Translations under genes and position numbers: made by a program | Assembly: GCA_963752225.1 (NCBI GenBank) | Contig: CAVVXS010000009.1 | Span: forward strand, 558,001-622,000 | Direction of reading: 5' to 3' | Source: JBBROS01 sp963752225 | Lineage (GTDB): Bacteria > Pseudomonadota > Alphaproteobacteria > Acetobacterales > Acetobacteraceae | Length of the DNA stretch: 64,000 nt | Part shown: one piece after another, positions 16,346-25,141 of the stretch | How the letters are laid out: every line of letters begins with the position of its first letter | Numbering within the stretch: the first letter of the stretch is position 1 | The notes under the pieces: generated by a model | Database searches by the model: none | What the model was told of the DNA's origin: nothing | What the model saw: the letters and a program-made list of their open reading frames with translations, nothing else

Positions 16346-18211
16346 TTAGCCGACCGCTTCGAGCGCGGCTTCGGCCTCCAGCCAGGCGGTTTCGGCAGCG
16401 TCGAGGTCGCGGGATAGGGCGGCCAGTTTCTGCTGGGCTTCGACCACTTCGGCGCCGCGGCCGGGAGTGTAGAGGGCGGGGTCGGCGAGGCGGGCTTCGA
16501 GGCGTGCGCGCTCGGCGGTGAGCTTGGCGATGCGGGCTTCGGCGTCGCGGGCTTGGCGGCGGAGTGGGGCGGTCTGCACCCGGGCCTCGGCGCGGTCGCG
16601 GCGTTCGTCCTTTCGCGAGGGGGCGGCGTCGGCGCGGGCGGGGCCGCGGGCGCGCTCGGCGAGGAGCTGGCGGTACTCGTCCATGTCGCCGTCATAGGGG
16701 CGGACAGTGCCGTCGGCGACCAGCCAGAGCCGGTCGGCGACGAGCTCGACCAGATGCGGGTCGTGGGTGATGAGCAGGACGGCGCCCTCGAAATCGGCGA
16801 GCGCCCGCACCAGCGCTTCGCGGGCGTCGATGTCGAGGTGGTTGGTGGGCTCGTCCAGGATCAGAAGCTGCGGCGCGTCGCGGGTGGCGAGCGCCAGGAG
16901 CAGGCGGGCCTTCTCGCCGCCGGACAGGTTGCGCACGGCGCTGTCGGCCTTGTCGGCGTCGAGGCCGAAGCGGGCGAGCTGGCTGCGGACCTGCGTCGGC
17001 AGGGCTTGCGGCAAGGCGCGGGCCATGTGGTGGACCGGGGTTTCGTCGGGCACGAGCTCGTCGGTTTGGTGCTGGGCGAAGTAGCCGACCTTGAGGCGGG
17101 GCGAGCGGCGCATCTCGCCGGACATGGGCGCCAAGCGGCCGGCCAGCAGCTTTGCCAGCGTGCTCTTGCCGTTGCCGTTGGCGCCGAGCAGGGCGATGCG
17201 GTCGTCGGGGTCGACGTTCAGGCTGACGTTCGAGAGGATCTTCGTCGTGTCATAGCCGGCGGCGACGCGTTCCAGCACGAGGATGGGGGGTGCGAGTCGG
17301 GGCGGGTCGGGGAAGGCGAAACGGGTGGGCGCGTCGGCGACCACGGTGTCTAGCGCCGGCAGTTTCTCCAGGGCCTTGATGCGGGATTGCGCCTGCCTCG
17401 CCTTGGTGGCCTTGGCGCGGAAGCGGTCGACGAAGGCCTGCATGTGGGCGCGCTGGGCGGCGATGCGCTCGGCGGCGCGGGCCTGCTGCATGGCCTGCTC
17501 GGTGCGGATGCGGACGAACTCGTCGTAGCCGCCGGGGGTCAGGCTGATCTTGCCGCGGTCGAGGTGGGCGATGGATTGGACGGCGCGGTCGAGCAGGCCG
17601 CGGTCGTGGCTGACGATGACGCAGGCGCCGGGAAAGCGGGCGATGTAGCCCTCGAGCCAGAGCGTCGCCTCGAGGTCGAGGTGGTTGGTGGGCTCGTCGA
17701 GCAGGAGCAGGTCGGGGGCGGCGAACAGGGCGGCGGCAAGGGCGACGCGCATGCGCCAGCCGCCGGAATAGCTGTCGACAGGGCGGGCCTGCGCGGCGGC
17801 GTCGAAGCCGAGCCCGGCGAGGATGGACGCGGCGCGGGCGGGCGCGGCGTCGGCGCCGATGGTGCGTAGGCGCTCGTGGATCTCGGCCAAGCGGACCGGG
17901 TCGGCGGTGTCCTGCTCGGCCAAAAGGGCGAGGCGCTCGGCGTCGGCTTCGAGCACGGTGTCGAGCAGGGATTGCCCGCCGGACGGCGCTTCCTGCTTGA
18001 CCCAGGCCATGCGGGCGCGGCTGCTGAGGCGGATCGAGCCGCCGTCGACGCCCAATTCGCCGGCGATGGCGCGCAGCAGGGTGCTCTTGCCGGCGCCGTT
18101 GCGGCCGACGAGGCCGACGCGGCGGCCGGGATCGATGCGCAGGCCGGCGCCGTCCAGCAGCGTGCGGCCCGCGACGCGCAGCACCAGGTCCTCGATGACC
18201 AACAGGCTCAT
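16346..18211 (-). CDS. ABC-F family ATPase
   Basis: The 621-aa protein has two fused ABC ATPase domains and no membrane segment, the hallmark of the ABC-F class that acts on the ribosome. The Walker A sites are GRNGAGKST (about 37-45) and GANGNGKST (about 340-348). The signature SGGWRMR and SGGEKARLL sequences and LLLDEPTNHLD / LILDEPTNHLD are present. The linker between the domains is charged, and a C-terminal coiled-coil extension (about 530-621) resembles Uup/YheS-type members. The gene is divergent from ndk. The exact subfamily needs a phylogeny, so no symbol is given. Confidence 0.9.
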   Translation of the reverse strand: MSLLVIEDLVLRVAGRTLLDGAGLRIDPGRRVGLVGRNGAGKSTLLRAIAGELGVDGGSIRLSSRARMAWVKQEAPSGGQSLLDTVLEADAERLALLAEQDTADPVRLAEIHERLRTIGADAAPARAASILAGLGFDAAAQARPVDSYSGGWRMRVALAAALFAAPDLLLLDEPTNHLDLEATLWLEGYIARFPGACVIVSHDRGLLDRAVQSIAHLDRGKISLTPGGYDEFVRIRTEQAMQQARAAERIAAQRAHMQAFVDRFRAKATKARQAQSRIKALEKLPALDTVVADAPTRFAFPDPPRLAPPILVLERVAAGYDTTKILSNVSLNVDPDDRIALLGANGNGKSTLAKLLAGRLAPMSGEMRRSPRLKVGYFAQHQTDELVPDETPVHHMARALPQALPTQVRSQLARFGLDADKADSAVRNLSGGEKARLLLALATRDAPQLLILDEPTNHLDIDAREALVRALADFEGAVLLITHDPHLVELVADRLWLVADGTVRPYDGDMDEYRQLLAERARGPARADAAPSRKDERRDRAEARVQTAPLRRQARDAEARIAKLTAERARLEARLADPALYTPGRGAEVVEAQQKLAALSRDLDAAETAWLEAEAALEAVG

Positions 18212-18356
18212 GACGTGCAGATAGCCCGCCCGGCGGCCGGGGCAAAGGGCGCCACCCTGCCACTGACCATGGCCCCGACCTTGGCCCTGACCTTGCCGGT
18301 CGGCGCGCGACTGGCTACACGCCCGGCCAGCTTATCCCGTCAGATCAGGATCCATC

Positions 18357-18779
18357 ATGGCCATCGAACGCACGCTCAGCATCCTCAAGCCCGACGCGAC
18401 CCGGCGCAACCTGACCGGCAAGATCAATGCCGTGTTCGAGGAGCAGGGGCTGCACATCGTGGCGCAGCGCCGAATCCAGCTCAGCACGGCGCAGGCCGAG
18501 ACGTTCTATGGCGCGCATAAGGAGCGCGGTTTCTTCCGCGACCTGGTGACGTTCATGACGAGCGGGCCGGTGGTGGTGCAGGTGCTCCAAGGCGAGGACG
18601 CGATCGCGGCCAACCGGCGGATCATGGGCGCGACCAACCCGGCCAATGCCGAGCCGGGCACGATCCGCAAGCTGTTCGCCGAAAGCATCGAGGCCAACAG
18701 CGTGCACGGCAGCGACAGTGCCGAAGCGGCCGCGACCGAGATCGCGTATTTCTTTGCGGGCGTGGACCTCGTCGGCTGA
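18357..18779 (+). CDS. ndk: nucleoside diphosphate kinase
   Basis: The 140-aa enzyme transfers the terminal phosphate of NTPs to NDPs through a phosphohistidine. The catalytic site NSVHGSDS has H117, and the N-terminus MAIERTLSILKPDATRRN is typical of alphaproteobacterial Ndk. Length matches the family. A weak promoter-like pair (TTGCCG, 17 bases, TACACG) ends about 36 bases upstream of the ATG in the gap shared with the ABC-F gene. A lipoprotein gene follows after five bases. Confidence 0.97.
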   Translation: MAIERTLSILKPDATRRNLTGKINAVFEEQGLHIVAQRRIQLSTAQAETFYGAHKERGFFRDLVTFMTSGPVVVQVLQGEDAIAANRRIMGATNPANAEPGTIRKLFAESIEANSVHGSDSAEAAATEIAYFFAGVDLVG

Positions 18780-18784
18780 CACAA

Positions 18785-19216
18785 TTGCCTCGCGTGCGGC
18801 CGGCGTCGCTGCTGCCATTGCTTCTGGCGTCGGCGCTGGCCGGGTGCGGCTCACCGGAGCCGGTGCGGCGCCCGGTGGTGGTGCAGCCGGCGCGTTCGGT
18901 GGCGCCGCAGGGGGTGGACGGGCGGTATCGCGGCACCACGCGGCTGGTGCGGTCGGACAGCCAGTCCTGCCAGCGCAGCGGGCCGCGGCTGTTCGACGTG
19001 ACGGGCGGTGCGGTGACGCTGGCCTATCTTGCGCCGGCGCCGCGCGGCTATCGGCCCGAGCGGGTGTCGCTGACGGCGGTGGTGCAGGCGGACGGCCGGC
19101 TGCAGGCCAGCGACGGCGTCGGCACGATCGACGGCACGCTGCGCAGCGGGTTGCTGGAGATCACGGTCGCGAGCCAGCTCTGCGAGCACCGGTGGACGCT
19201 GCGCCGGGTGTCCTGA
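18785..19216 (+). CDS. small lipoprotein
   Basis: The 143-aa protein has a type II signal peptide with lipobox LAGC (ASLLPLLLASALAGCGSPEP), so the mature protein should be lipid-anchored in the envelope. Two later cysteines (SQSCQRSG and SQLCEHRW) could form a disulfide. The first possible start is TTG at 18785; a GTG three codons on is an alternative, and both keep the signal. It lies five bases after ndk and may be co-transcribed. I do not recognise the family. Confidence 0.68.
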   Translation: MPRVRPASLLPLLLASALAGCGSPEPVRRPVVVQPARSVAPQGVDGRYRGTTRLVRSDSQSCQRSGPRLFDVTGGAVTLAYLAPAPRGYRPERVSLTAVVQADGRLQASDGVGTIDGTLRSGLLEITVASQLCEHRWTLRRVS

Positions 19217-19328
19217 CGCGGGCGGCTCGTGCCGCAATTGTCATGTGAGCCGAACATTGACGGCCGGTGGTTTGGGCCGACGTCCGCGGCCTTGGTGCCA
19301 GGTCGGCGCCAGTGACCGGAGCATCCGC

Positions 19329-19652
19329 ATGCCGCAATTCGATTCGACCATCAAGCACATCAAGGACGGGGTGAAGGGCTTCACGGTCAACGCCGCCGTC
19401 AAGAACATCGAAGGCTGGGAAGCGACCCTCGAGAAGGTCGAGGCGCCGGGCGTCAAGACCATCATCAAGGACCTCGAGAGCCTCAAGAAGCACCTGCACG
19501 CCAAGGAGATCGACGGCGAGGCGGTCAAGAAGCTGATCGCCAAGCTCGGCAAGGAGACGGTGACGATCGCCGGCAAGTCGGACAGCAAGAACGCCGAGAA
19601 GATCAAGTCGCTCGGCGAAGCGCTGACCGAGTCCGCCGAAACCGAAGCCTAA
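19329..19652 (+). CDS. small charged helical protein
   Basis: The 107-aa soluble protein is rich in Lys, Glu and Ala (KDLESLKKHLHAKEIDGEAV), with a regular heptad-like pattern that predicts long helices. It has no signal peptide and no cysteine. GGAG ahead of the ATG at 19329 and the change in composition mark the start; the upstream in-frame extension looks like non-coding sequence. The gene is followed 18 bases later by the hairpin at 19670. Homologues are probably restricted to related bacteria; function unknown. Confidence 0.68.
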   Translation: MPQFDSTIKHIKDGVKGFTVNAAVKNIEGWEATLEKVEAPGVKTIIKDLESLKKHLHAKEIDGEAVKKLIAKLGKETVTIAGKSDSKNAEKIKSLGEALTESAETEA

Positions 19653-19669
19653 GACGTCCTTTCGGGGGT

Positions 19670-19688
19670 CTGGGGTCCCTGACCCCAG
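19670..19688. terminator. CTGGGGTC hairpin between convergent genes
   Basis: CTGGGGTC-CCT-GACCCCAG is a perfect 8-bp inverted repeat with a three-base loop. It sits between the ends of the small helical protein gene (19652) and the aldehyde dehydrogenase gene (19704). It belongs to the family also found at 16276, 29108 and 37527. Confidence 0.6.
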
Positions 19689-19703
19689 CCGCCGGAGGCG
19701 CGC

Positions 19704-21095
19704 CTACTTCCGCATCAGATCCCGCGCCGCCAGTATTCCTCCCCAGCCGCCATGCAACGCAGCGCACATGGCCGCGAACCGCCCGGCGTCGTCCGCCCGC
19801 GGAGCAGCCAAATAGGGCCGGAACCCCGTCCGCCGCACGCTGACGGTCTTGGTCGCGGTGAACTCCAAGAGGCCCTCGGCGCCGCGAGTGCGGCCAAAGC
19901 CACTGCGGCGGCCGCCGCCGAACGGCAAACGCGGGTCGGCGGTCGGCACGATCAGGTCGTTGACGCAGACCGACCCGGCGCGCACCCGTGCCGCGAACGC
20001 CTGGGCGGGGCCGAGCGGCCCAAACACCGAAGCGCCGAGTGCGAAGGGACAGCGGTCGTCGTCGGCCAGGGCCTGCTCCATGTCGGCCACCGGCACCAAA
20101 GCGAGCCACGGGGCGAACACGTCCTGCTGCAGCAGCGGCAGGTCGGCGCGGGCGTCGGCCAGCACGGCCGGGCGCTCGGGTCCGGCGCGGTGCACCCGGC
20201 CGCCCACCGCCGCCGCGCCGTTCAGCAGCGCCTGCAGCCGGCCGGCGACCAGCGGCGGGACGGTGGCGTCGGGGATGCCGGGCAGCAAGGGCAACAGGGC
20301 CCGCTCCAGCGCCTCGGCGCGGTCGCGGGTGACGAATACGCGGCGGGGGGCGATGCAGGTGGCGCCGCCGTTCAGCCGCAAGCCGTAGGCGAGGCAGCGG
20401 GCGACGAGGTCGAGGTCGGCGCCGGGCAGCACGAAGACGGCGTCGGAACCGGACAGCTCCATCGTGGCGGGGGTGAGGTTGGCGGCGGCGGCGGCCAGCA
20501 CGTGGGCGCCGGTTTCGGCCGAGCCGGTCAGCACGATGCGGTCGAACCCGGCGGCCACTGCTTCCGGCCCCTGCTCCGGGTCCAGCACGCGGAGCGTGCC
20601 ATCCGGCAGGCCGGCGCGGGCCAGGATGGCGGCGAAGGCCGAGGCGGCGGCGACGCCCTCGGGCGCCGGCTTCAGGCACACCGCGTTGCCCGCCACGAGC
20701 GCCTGCAGCGCCTGCACGCCGGGAAGGAACAGCGGGTAGTTGCCGGGGCCGAGCAGCAGGACGGCACCGAGCGGCTCATGAAAAAGAGTGGTGGACACGC
20801 CGAACAGCCACAGCGGCGGCGTGCCGGGCGAACGCTGCGGCGCGAGCAGCGCGGGCGCGCGGCGCTCGAGGAAGCGGGCGGCTTCCAGCAGCGGCAGCAC
20901 CTCGGCCACCAGCGTGTCGGCGACCGGCCGGCGCGTGACCGAGGCGGCGAGTGCTGCGGCCTCCCGGGCCATTAGGCGGCGGGCCCGGCGCACGACGGCC
21001 AGGCGCTGCGGGAGCGGGGTCGCGGACCACGCCGTGGCCGCCTTGCGGGCGGCGTCGCGCACGAAACCGAACTCCGGGATGACAAGATCGTTCAT
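19704..21095 (-). CDS. aldehyde dehydrogenase, probable carotenoid aldehyde oxidising
   Basis: This 463-aa NAD(P)-dependent aldehyde dehydrogenase has the catalytic Glu in MELSGSDA (about 211) and the nucleophilic Cys in NGGATCIAPRR (about 247). The cofactor motif GSAETG and the ending PFGGGRRSGFGRTRG are present. It is divergent from the CrtN/CrtI-like gene at 21176 across 80 bp. In staphyloxanthin and methylobacterial C30 pathways an AldH of this superfamily oxidises the terminal aldehyde of a diapocarotenoid to the acid, and the location suggests the same job here. Substrate specificity is inferred from context only. Confidence 0.82.
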   Translation of the reverse strand: MNDLVIPEFGFVRDAARKAATAWSATPLPQRLAVVRRARRLMAREAAALAASVTRRPVADTLVAEVLPLLEAARFLERRAPALLAPQRSPGTPPLWLFGVSTTLFHEPLGAVLLLGPGNYPLFLPGVQALQALVAGNAVCLKPAPEGVAAASAFAAILARAGLPDGTLRVLDPEQGPEAVAAGFDRIVLTGSAETGAHVLAAAAANLTPATMELSGSDAVFVLPGADLDLVARCLAYGLRLNGGATCIAPRRVFVTRDRAEALERALLPLLPGIPDATVPPLVAGRLQALLNGAAAVGGRVHRAGPERPAVLADARADLPLLQQDVFAPWLALVPVADMEQALADDDRCPFALGASVFGPLGPAQAFAARVRAGSVCVNDLIVPTADPRLPFGGGRRSGFGRTRGAEGLLEFTATKTVSVRRTGFRPYLAAPRADDAGRFAAMCAALHGGWGGILAARDLMRK

Positions 21096-21175
21096 GGGGC
21101 CACTTCTAGCCTGGCTTTGTTGTCTGCGAGAGAGAGGTTACGGTTGTCCATGCCATTCCCCGAATCCGTTCCCGC

Positions 21176-22738
21176 ATGAAGCGCCGCGTTTCCATCATCG
21201 GCGCCGGGCCGGGCGGGCTCGCTGCCGCGATGCTGCTGGCCAAGGCCGGCGTCGACGTCACCGTGCACGAGGCCCGCGACCGCATCGGCGGCCGTTCCAG
21301 CACCATCACCGGCGCCACGCCGCAGGGCACGTTCCGCTTCGACACCGGACCCACCTTCTTTCTATACCCGCGCGTGCTGCGCGACATCTTCACGGCGTGC
21401 GGCCGCAGCCTCGACGACGAGGTGGAGCTGATCCGGCTCGATCCGCAGTATCACCTGGTGTTCGAAGGCGGCGGCGCCATCCAGGCGACCGGGAACGCGG
21501 AGCGGATGGCGGCCGAGATCGCCCGCTTCTCGCCGGCCGACGCGCAGCAGTTCCCGCGCTTCATGGCCGACAACCGGGCCAAGCTGGCGGTGTTCCGGCC
21601 GGTGCTGGAGGGCGCGTTCAACGGCATGCGCGACCTGATGCGGCCACCGGTGCTGAAGGGGTTGAGCAAGCTGCGGCCGCATCGCAGCGTCGACACCGAC
21701 CTCGGCATCTATTTCAAGGATGAGCGGATCCGGCTCGCGTTCAGCTTCCAAAGCAAGTACCTCGGCATGTCGCCGTTCCGCTGCCCGAGCCTGTTCACGA
21801 TCCTGTCGTTCATGGAATACGAGTACGGCGTCTATCACCCGCGCGGCGGCACCGGCGCCGTCATGGCGGCGATGGCGCGGGTGGCACGCGACCTGGGTGC
21901 GAAGATCGAGCTGAACGACCGGGTCGAGGAGGTGCTGCTGGACGGGCGGCGGGCGACCGGCGTGCGTACGAGGCGGGGGACGACGGACGCGGACGCGCTG
22001 GTGATCGGATCGGATTTCGCGCAGACGATGACGACGCTGGTCCCCGATGCGGTGCGCCGCCGCTGGACGGACAAGAAAATCGCTGGGAAGAAATTCTCCT
22101 GCAGCACGTTCATGCTGTATCTCGGGATCGAGGGGACGCTGCCGGACCTGTCGCATCACACGATCTACCTGGCCGACGATTACCGGCGGAATCTGAACGA
22201 GATCGAGGCCGGATTGGCGCCGCAGAATCCGAGCTTCTACGTGCAGAATGCCTGTGTCAGCGACCCGGCGCTGGCACCGCCGGGCCATTCGACGCTGTAT
22301 GTGCTGGTGCCGGTTGGGCATCGGATGGAGGCGAGCCCGGATTGGGCGACGGAGACCGCCCGCTATCGCGCGCTGACGCTGGAACGCCTGAAGCGGCTCG
22401 GCATCCCCGACATCGAGAGCCGGATCCGCTACGAGAAGATCCTGACGCCGCAGAGCTGGGAGGACGAGTTGCAGGTGTATCGTGGCGCGACGTTCAACCT
22501 GGCGCACAATTTGGCGCAGATGCTGCATTTCCGGCCGCGCAACCGGTTCGAGGACCTCGACGGGGTCTACCTGGTCGGCGGCGGCACGCATCCCGGCAGC
22601 GGGCTGCCGGTTATTTTCGAAAGCGCGCGGATCAGCACCAAGCTCATGGCCGGCGATCTCGGCCTCGACCCGCATTGGGAGCGGCCGTCCGCCATGGCCT
22701 CTCCAGATTACGTGCCCGCCATCGCGGAGGCCCTATGA
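21176..22738 (+). CDS. FAD-dependent carotenoid desaturase/oxidase (CrtI/CrtN family), first copy
   Basis: The 520-aa protein opens MKRRVSIIGAGPGGLAAAML, an FAD-binding Rossmann motif, followed by DRIGGRSSTI. It closes with VYLVGGGTHPGSGLPVIFES, the conserved CrtI/CrtN C-terminal motif. The middle (KYLGMSPFRCPSLFTILSF) resembles squalene/diapophytoene desaturases of methylobacteria and planctomycetes more than the crtI gene at 12587. Its stop overlaps the start of the next oxidoreductase. Whether it desaturates or oxidises a terminal methyl group is not decidable from sequence. No TGT-N12-ACA box occurs in the upstream gap. Confidence 0.85.
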   Translation: MKRRVSIIGAGPGGLAAAMLLAKAGVDVTVHEARDRIGGRSSTITGATPQGTFRFDTGPTFFLYPRVLRDIFTACGRSLDDEVELIRLDPQYHLVFEGGGAIQATGNAERMAAEIARFSPADAQQFPRFMADNRAKLAVFRPVLEGAFNGMRDLMRPPVLKGLSKLRPHRSVDTDLGIYFKDERIRLAFSFQSKYLGMSPFRCPSLFTILSFMEYEYGVYHPRGGTGAVMAAMARVARDLGAKIELNDRVEEVLLDGRRATGVRTRRGTTDADALVIGSDFAQTMTTLVPDAVRRRWTDKKIAGKKFSCSTFMLYLGIEGTLPDLSHHTIYLADDYRRNLNEIEAGLAPQNPSFYVQNACVSDPALAPPGHSTLYVLVPVGHRMEASPDWATETARYRALTLERLKRLGIPDIESRIRYEKILTPQSWEDELQVYRGATFNLAHNLAQMLHFRPRNRFEDLDGVYLVGGGTHPGSGLPVIFESARISTKLMAGDLGLDPHWERPSAMASPDYVPAIAEAL

Positions 22739-24288
22739 ACGCTATCTTTCCCGTGCCCGAGTTGGACGGACCGCCCCCGGTGGGCGTGGTCGGCGCCGGG
22801 CTGGCCGGGCTGGCCGCCGCCTGTACGCTGGCGGCGCGCGGGCACAAGGTGATCCTGTTCGACAAGAACCCGTGGCTGGGCGGCAAGGCGGCGCTGCTGC
22901 AAGAGGACGGGTTCCGGTTCGACATGGGGCCGACCATCCTGACGGTGCCGCACGTGCTGGAGCGGGTGTTCCGCGAGGCCGGGCGTAACATGCACGACTA
23001 CCTCGACCTGCGCCGGCTCGACCCGCAATGGCGGTGCTTCTTCGACGACGGGTCGGTGCTCGACCTGCAGGAGGACGTGCCGGCGATGGCCGAGGTGGTG
23101 CAGAAGTTCGCGCCCGGCAGCGAGCAGGGGTATCGCGACTTCATCGCGATGAGCGCCAAGCTGCATGAGGTGTCGGAGAAGTTCTTCTTCTGGAAGTCGG
23201 TCGAGGGCATCTCCGACACGCTGAGCATGAAGGGCATGAACCTCGACACGTTGCGCGACGTGCTCAGCTTGCGGATGGGCACGTCGGTGGCGTCACAGAT
23301 CCGCAAGCGGGTGCCGGATGCGCGGGTGTCGCAGATGCTGGACCATTTCGTGCAGTATGTCGGCAGTTCCCCTTATGCGTCGCCGGCGGTGCTGTGCAGC
23401 ATCGGGCATATGCAGACGGATCTCGGCGTGTGGTACCCGATGGGCGGCACGCGGGCGGTGCCGCTGGCGCTGGAGAAGCTGGCGGGGGAGCTCGGCGTCG
23501 ATCTGCGGCCCGGCACCGACATCGAGCGGATCACCACCGAGAACGGGCGGGCCAACGGGGTCGTCACGGCCAGCGGGGAGATCATCCGGCTGTCGGCGGT
23601 GGTGTCGAACATGGACAGCGTGCGGACGATGGGCGAGCTGGTGCAGGGCGCTCCGGGAAAGAAATTCGCGCGGCGCTGGAAGCGCGATCCGGCTTGTTCG
23701 GGCGTGGTGCTGTACCTGGGGCTCGACCGGGCCTACGAGCACCTGGCGCACCATGACTTCGTGTTCTCCAAGGACCCGGCCGAGGAGTTCGACTGGATCT
23801 ACGACAAGGGGGAGCCGGCGCCGGACCCGACCTGCTACCTGGCAGCGACGGCGCGCACCGAGCCCGGCGTGGCACCGCCCGGCGGCGAGGCGCTGTATGT
23901 GCTGGTGCACACGCCGTTCCTGCGGCCGCATCATGACTGGTCGAAGATGTTCGGCCCGTATCGGCAGGTGATCCTGGACAAGCTGAAGCGCTGCGCCGGG
24001 ATGCCGGACCTCGAGGAGCGCATCGTGTTCGAGCGGCACCTGACGCCGCAGGACATCCACGAGCGCTACCGGGTGCTGAACGGCGCGATTTACGGACTCG
24101 CGAGCCATGGCAAGGTCAATGGCGCGTTCAAGCCGGGCAACCGGTCGCGCGACTTGCCGGGGCTATACTTGGCGGGCGGCGCGGCGCATCCGGGGCCGGG
24201 CATGCCGATGGTGCTGATGAGCGGCTGGATTGCGGCCGACAGCCTGTGCCAGGACATGCAGCCGGCGCGCGATCCCGTGCATGCCTGA
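22735..24288 (+). CDS. FAD-dependent carotenoid desaturase/oxidase (CrtI/CrtN family), second copy
   Basis: The 517-aa protein is only distantly similar to the copy before it. It has GVVGAGLAGLAAACTL and WLGGKAALL at the N-terminus, the substrate-region motif SPYASPAVLCSIGHMQTDLG, and a C-terminal LYLAGGAAHPGPGMPMVLMS. GGAGG lies four bases before the ATG, which overlaps the stop of the preceding gene (ATGA). A pair of diverged CrtN-type enzymes in tandem matches the CrtN/CrtP logic of C30 pathways, where one dehydrogenates diapophytoene and the other oxidises an end group. The assignment of roles to the two copies is open. Confidence 0.85.
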   Translation: MNAIFPVPELDGPPPVGVVGAGLAGLAAACTLAARGHKVILFDKNPWLGGKAALLQEDGFRFDMGPTILTVPHVLERVFREAGRNMHDYLDLRRLDPQWRCFFDDGSVLDLQEDVPAMAEVVQKFAPGSEQGYRDFIAMSAKLHEVSEKFFFWKSVEGISDTLSMKGMNLDTLRDVLSLRMGTSVASQIRKRVPDARVSQMLDHFVQYVGSSPYASPAVLCSIGHMQTDLGVWYPMGGTRAVPLALEKLAGELGVDLRPGTDIERITTENGRANGVVTASGEIIRLSAVVSNMDSVRTMGELVQGAPGKKFARRWKRDPACSGVVLYLGLDRAYEHLAHHDFVFSKDPAEEFDWIYDKGEPAPDPTCYLAATARTEPGVAPPGGEALYVLVHTPFLRPHHDWSKMFGPYRQVILDKLKRCAGMPDLEERIVFERHLTPQDIHERYRVLNGAIYGLASHGKVNGAFKPGNRSRDLPGLYLAGGAAHPGPGMPMVLMSGWIAADSLCQDMQPARDPVHA

Positions 24289-25141
24289 CACGATCGCTCC
24301 TCCTCTCCCGCCGGGGGAGGAGATGGCGGTCTCGGGTCGGGCGCCGGCCGCGGCGCGCGGGGTGGACGCCGATCCGCTGCGGAAGCGGTCGGCGATGCTG
24401 TTCTGGCTGTTCGGCTGGTACTTGCATTGGTATTTCTGGCGGCGGTTCCGCGCCGTGCGGGTGTCGCGCGGCGGGCTGCCGCAGGTGCCGGCGCGGCAGC
24501 CGCTGATCATCTACAGCAACCACCCGTCATGGTGGGATCCGGCGTTCTACATCCTGTTGTGCAACAAGCTGTTCCCCGGGCGGGCCGGGTACGGGCCGAT
24601 GGATGCGCGCAGCCTCGGCAAGTATGGCGTGCTGGAGCGGATGGGGGTGTTCGGGATCGAGCTCGACAGCCAGCGCGGGGCGGCGAAGTTCCTCGCGACC
24701 AGCTTGCGGGTGCTGGCCGATCCCGGGAGCATCCTGTGGATCACCGCCGAGGGGCATTTCACCGACGCCCGGACGCGGCCCGTGCGGTTGCGGCCGGGGA
24801 TCGCGCATTTGGCGCGGCGGGTGCCGGGGGCGCTGATCCTGCCGCTGGCGATCGAGTACGGGTTCTGGAACGAGAGCCGGCCCGAGGCGCTGGCGCGGTT
24901 CGGCGCGCCGATCGCGACCGGGCGGGGGCGCAGCACGGCGGAGTGGACGACGCACCTGGAGGCGGAGCTGGCCCGCACCATGGATGCGCTGGTCGCCGAG
25001 AGCGCGCAGCGCGACCCGGCCGCGTTTACGCCGCTGGTGCGCGGCGGCGCCGGGGTCGGCGGCATCTACGATTTGTGGCGCCGGCTGCGCGCCTGGGCGG
25101 CGGGGCGGCGGTTCGACGCCTCGCACGAGGGCCGGGAGTGA
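24281..25141 (+). CDS. PlsC-type acyltransferase in carotenoid cluster
   Basis: The 286-aa protein carries the acyltransferase HX4D motif in SNHPSWWDP (about 80-86) and an EGHFTD motif (about 157) in place of the usual EGTRS. Hydrophobic residues around LFWLFGWYLHWYFW suggest membrane association. The ATG at 24281 overlaps the upstream gene by eight bases. In staphyloxanthin-type pathways an acyltransferase (CrtO) esterifies the sugar of the glycosyl carotenoid, which fits a gene between two desaturase-type genes and a glycosyltransferase. A general lysophospholipid acyltransferase is the alternative. Confidence 0.8.
   Translation: MPDTIAPPLPPGEEMAVSGRAPAAARGVDADPLRKRSAMLFWLFGWYLHWYFWRRFRAVRVSRGGLPQVPARQPLIIYSNHPSWWDPAFYILLCNKLFPGRAGYGPMDARSLGKYGVLERMGVFGIELDSQRGAAKFLATSLRVLADPGSILWITAEGHFTDARTRPVRLRPGIAHLARRVPGALILPLAIEYGFWNESRPEALARFGAPIATGRGRSTAEWTTHLEAELARTMDALVAESAQRDPAAFTPLVRGGAGVGGIYDLWRRLRAWAAGRRFDASHEGRE

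Noticed and set aside
21096..21175. CrtJ/PpsR site upstream of the second carotenoid locus
   Set aside because: No TGT in this gap has ACA after 12 bases. A weak TTGTTG/TACGGT pair exists (21117-21144) but does not stand out from background.
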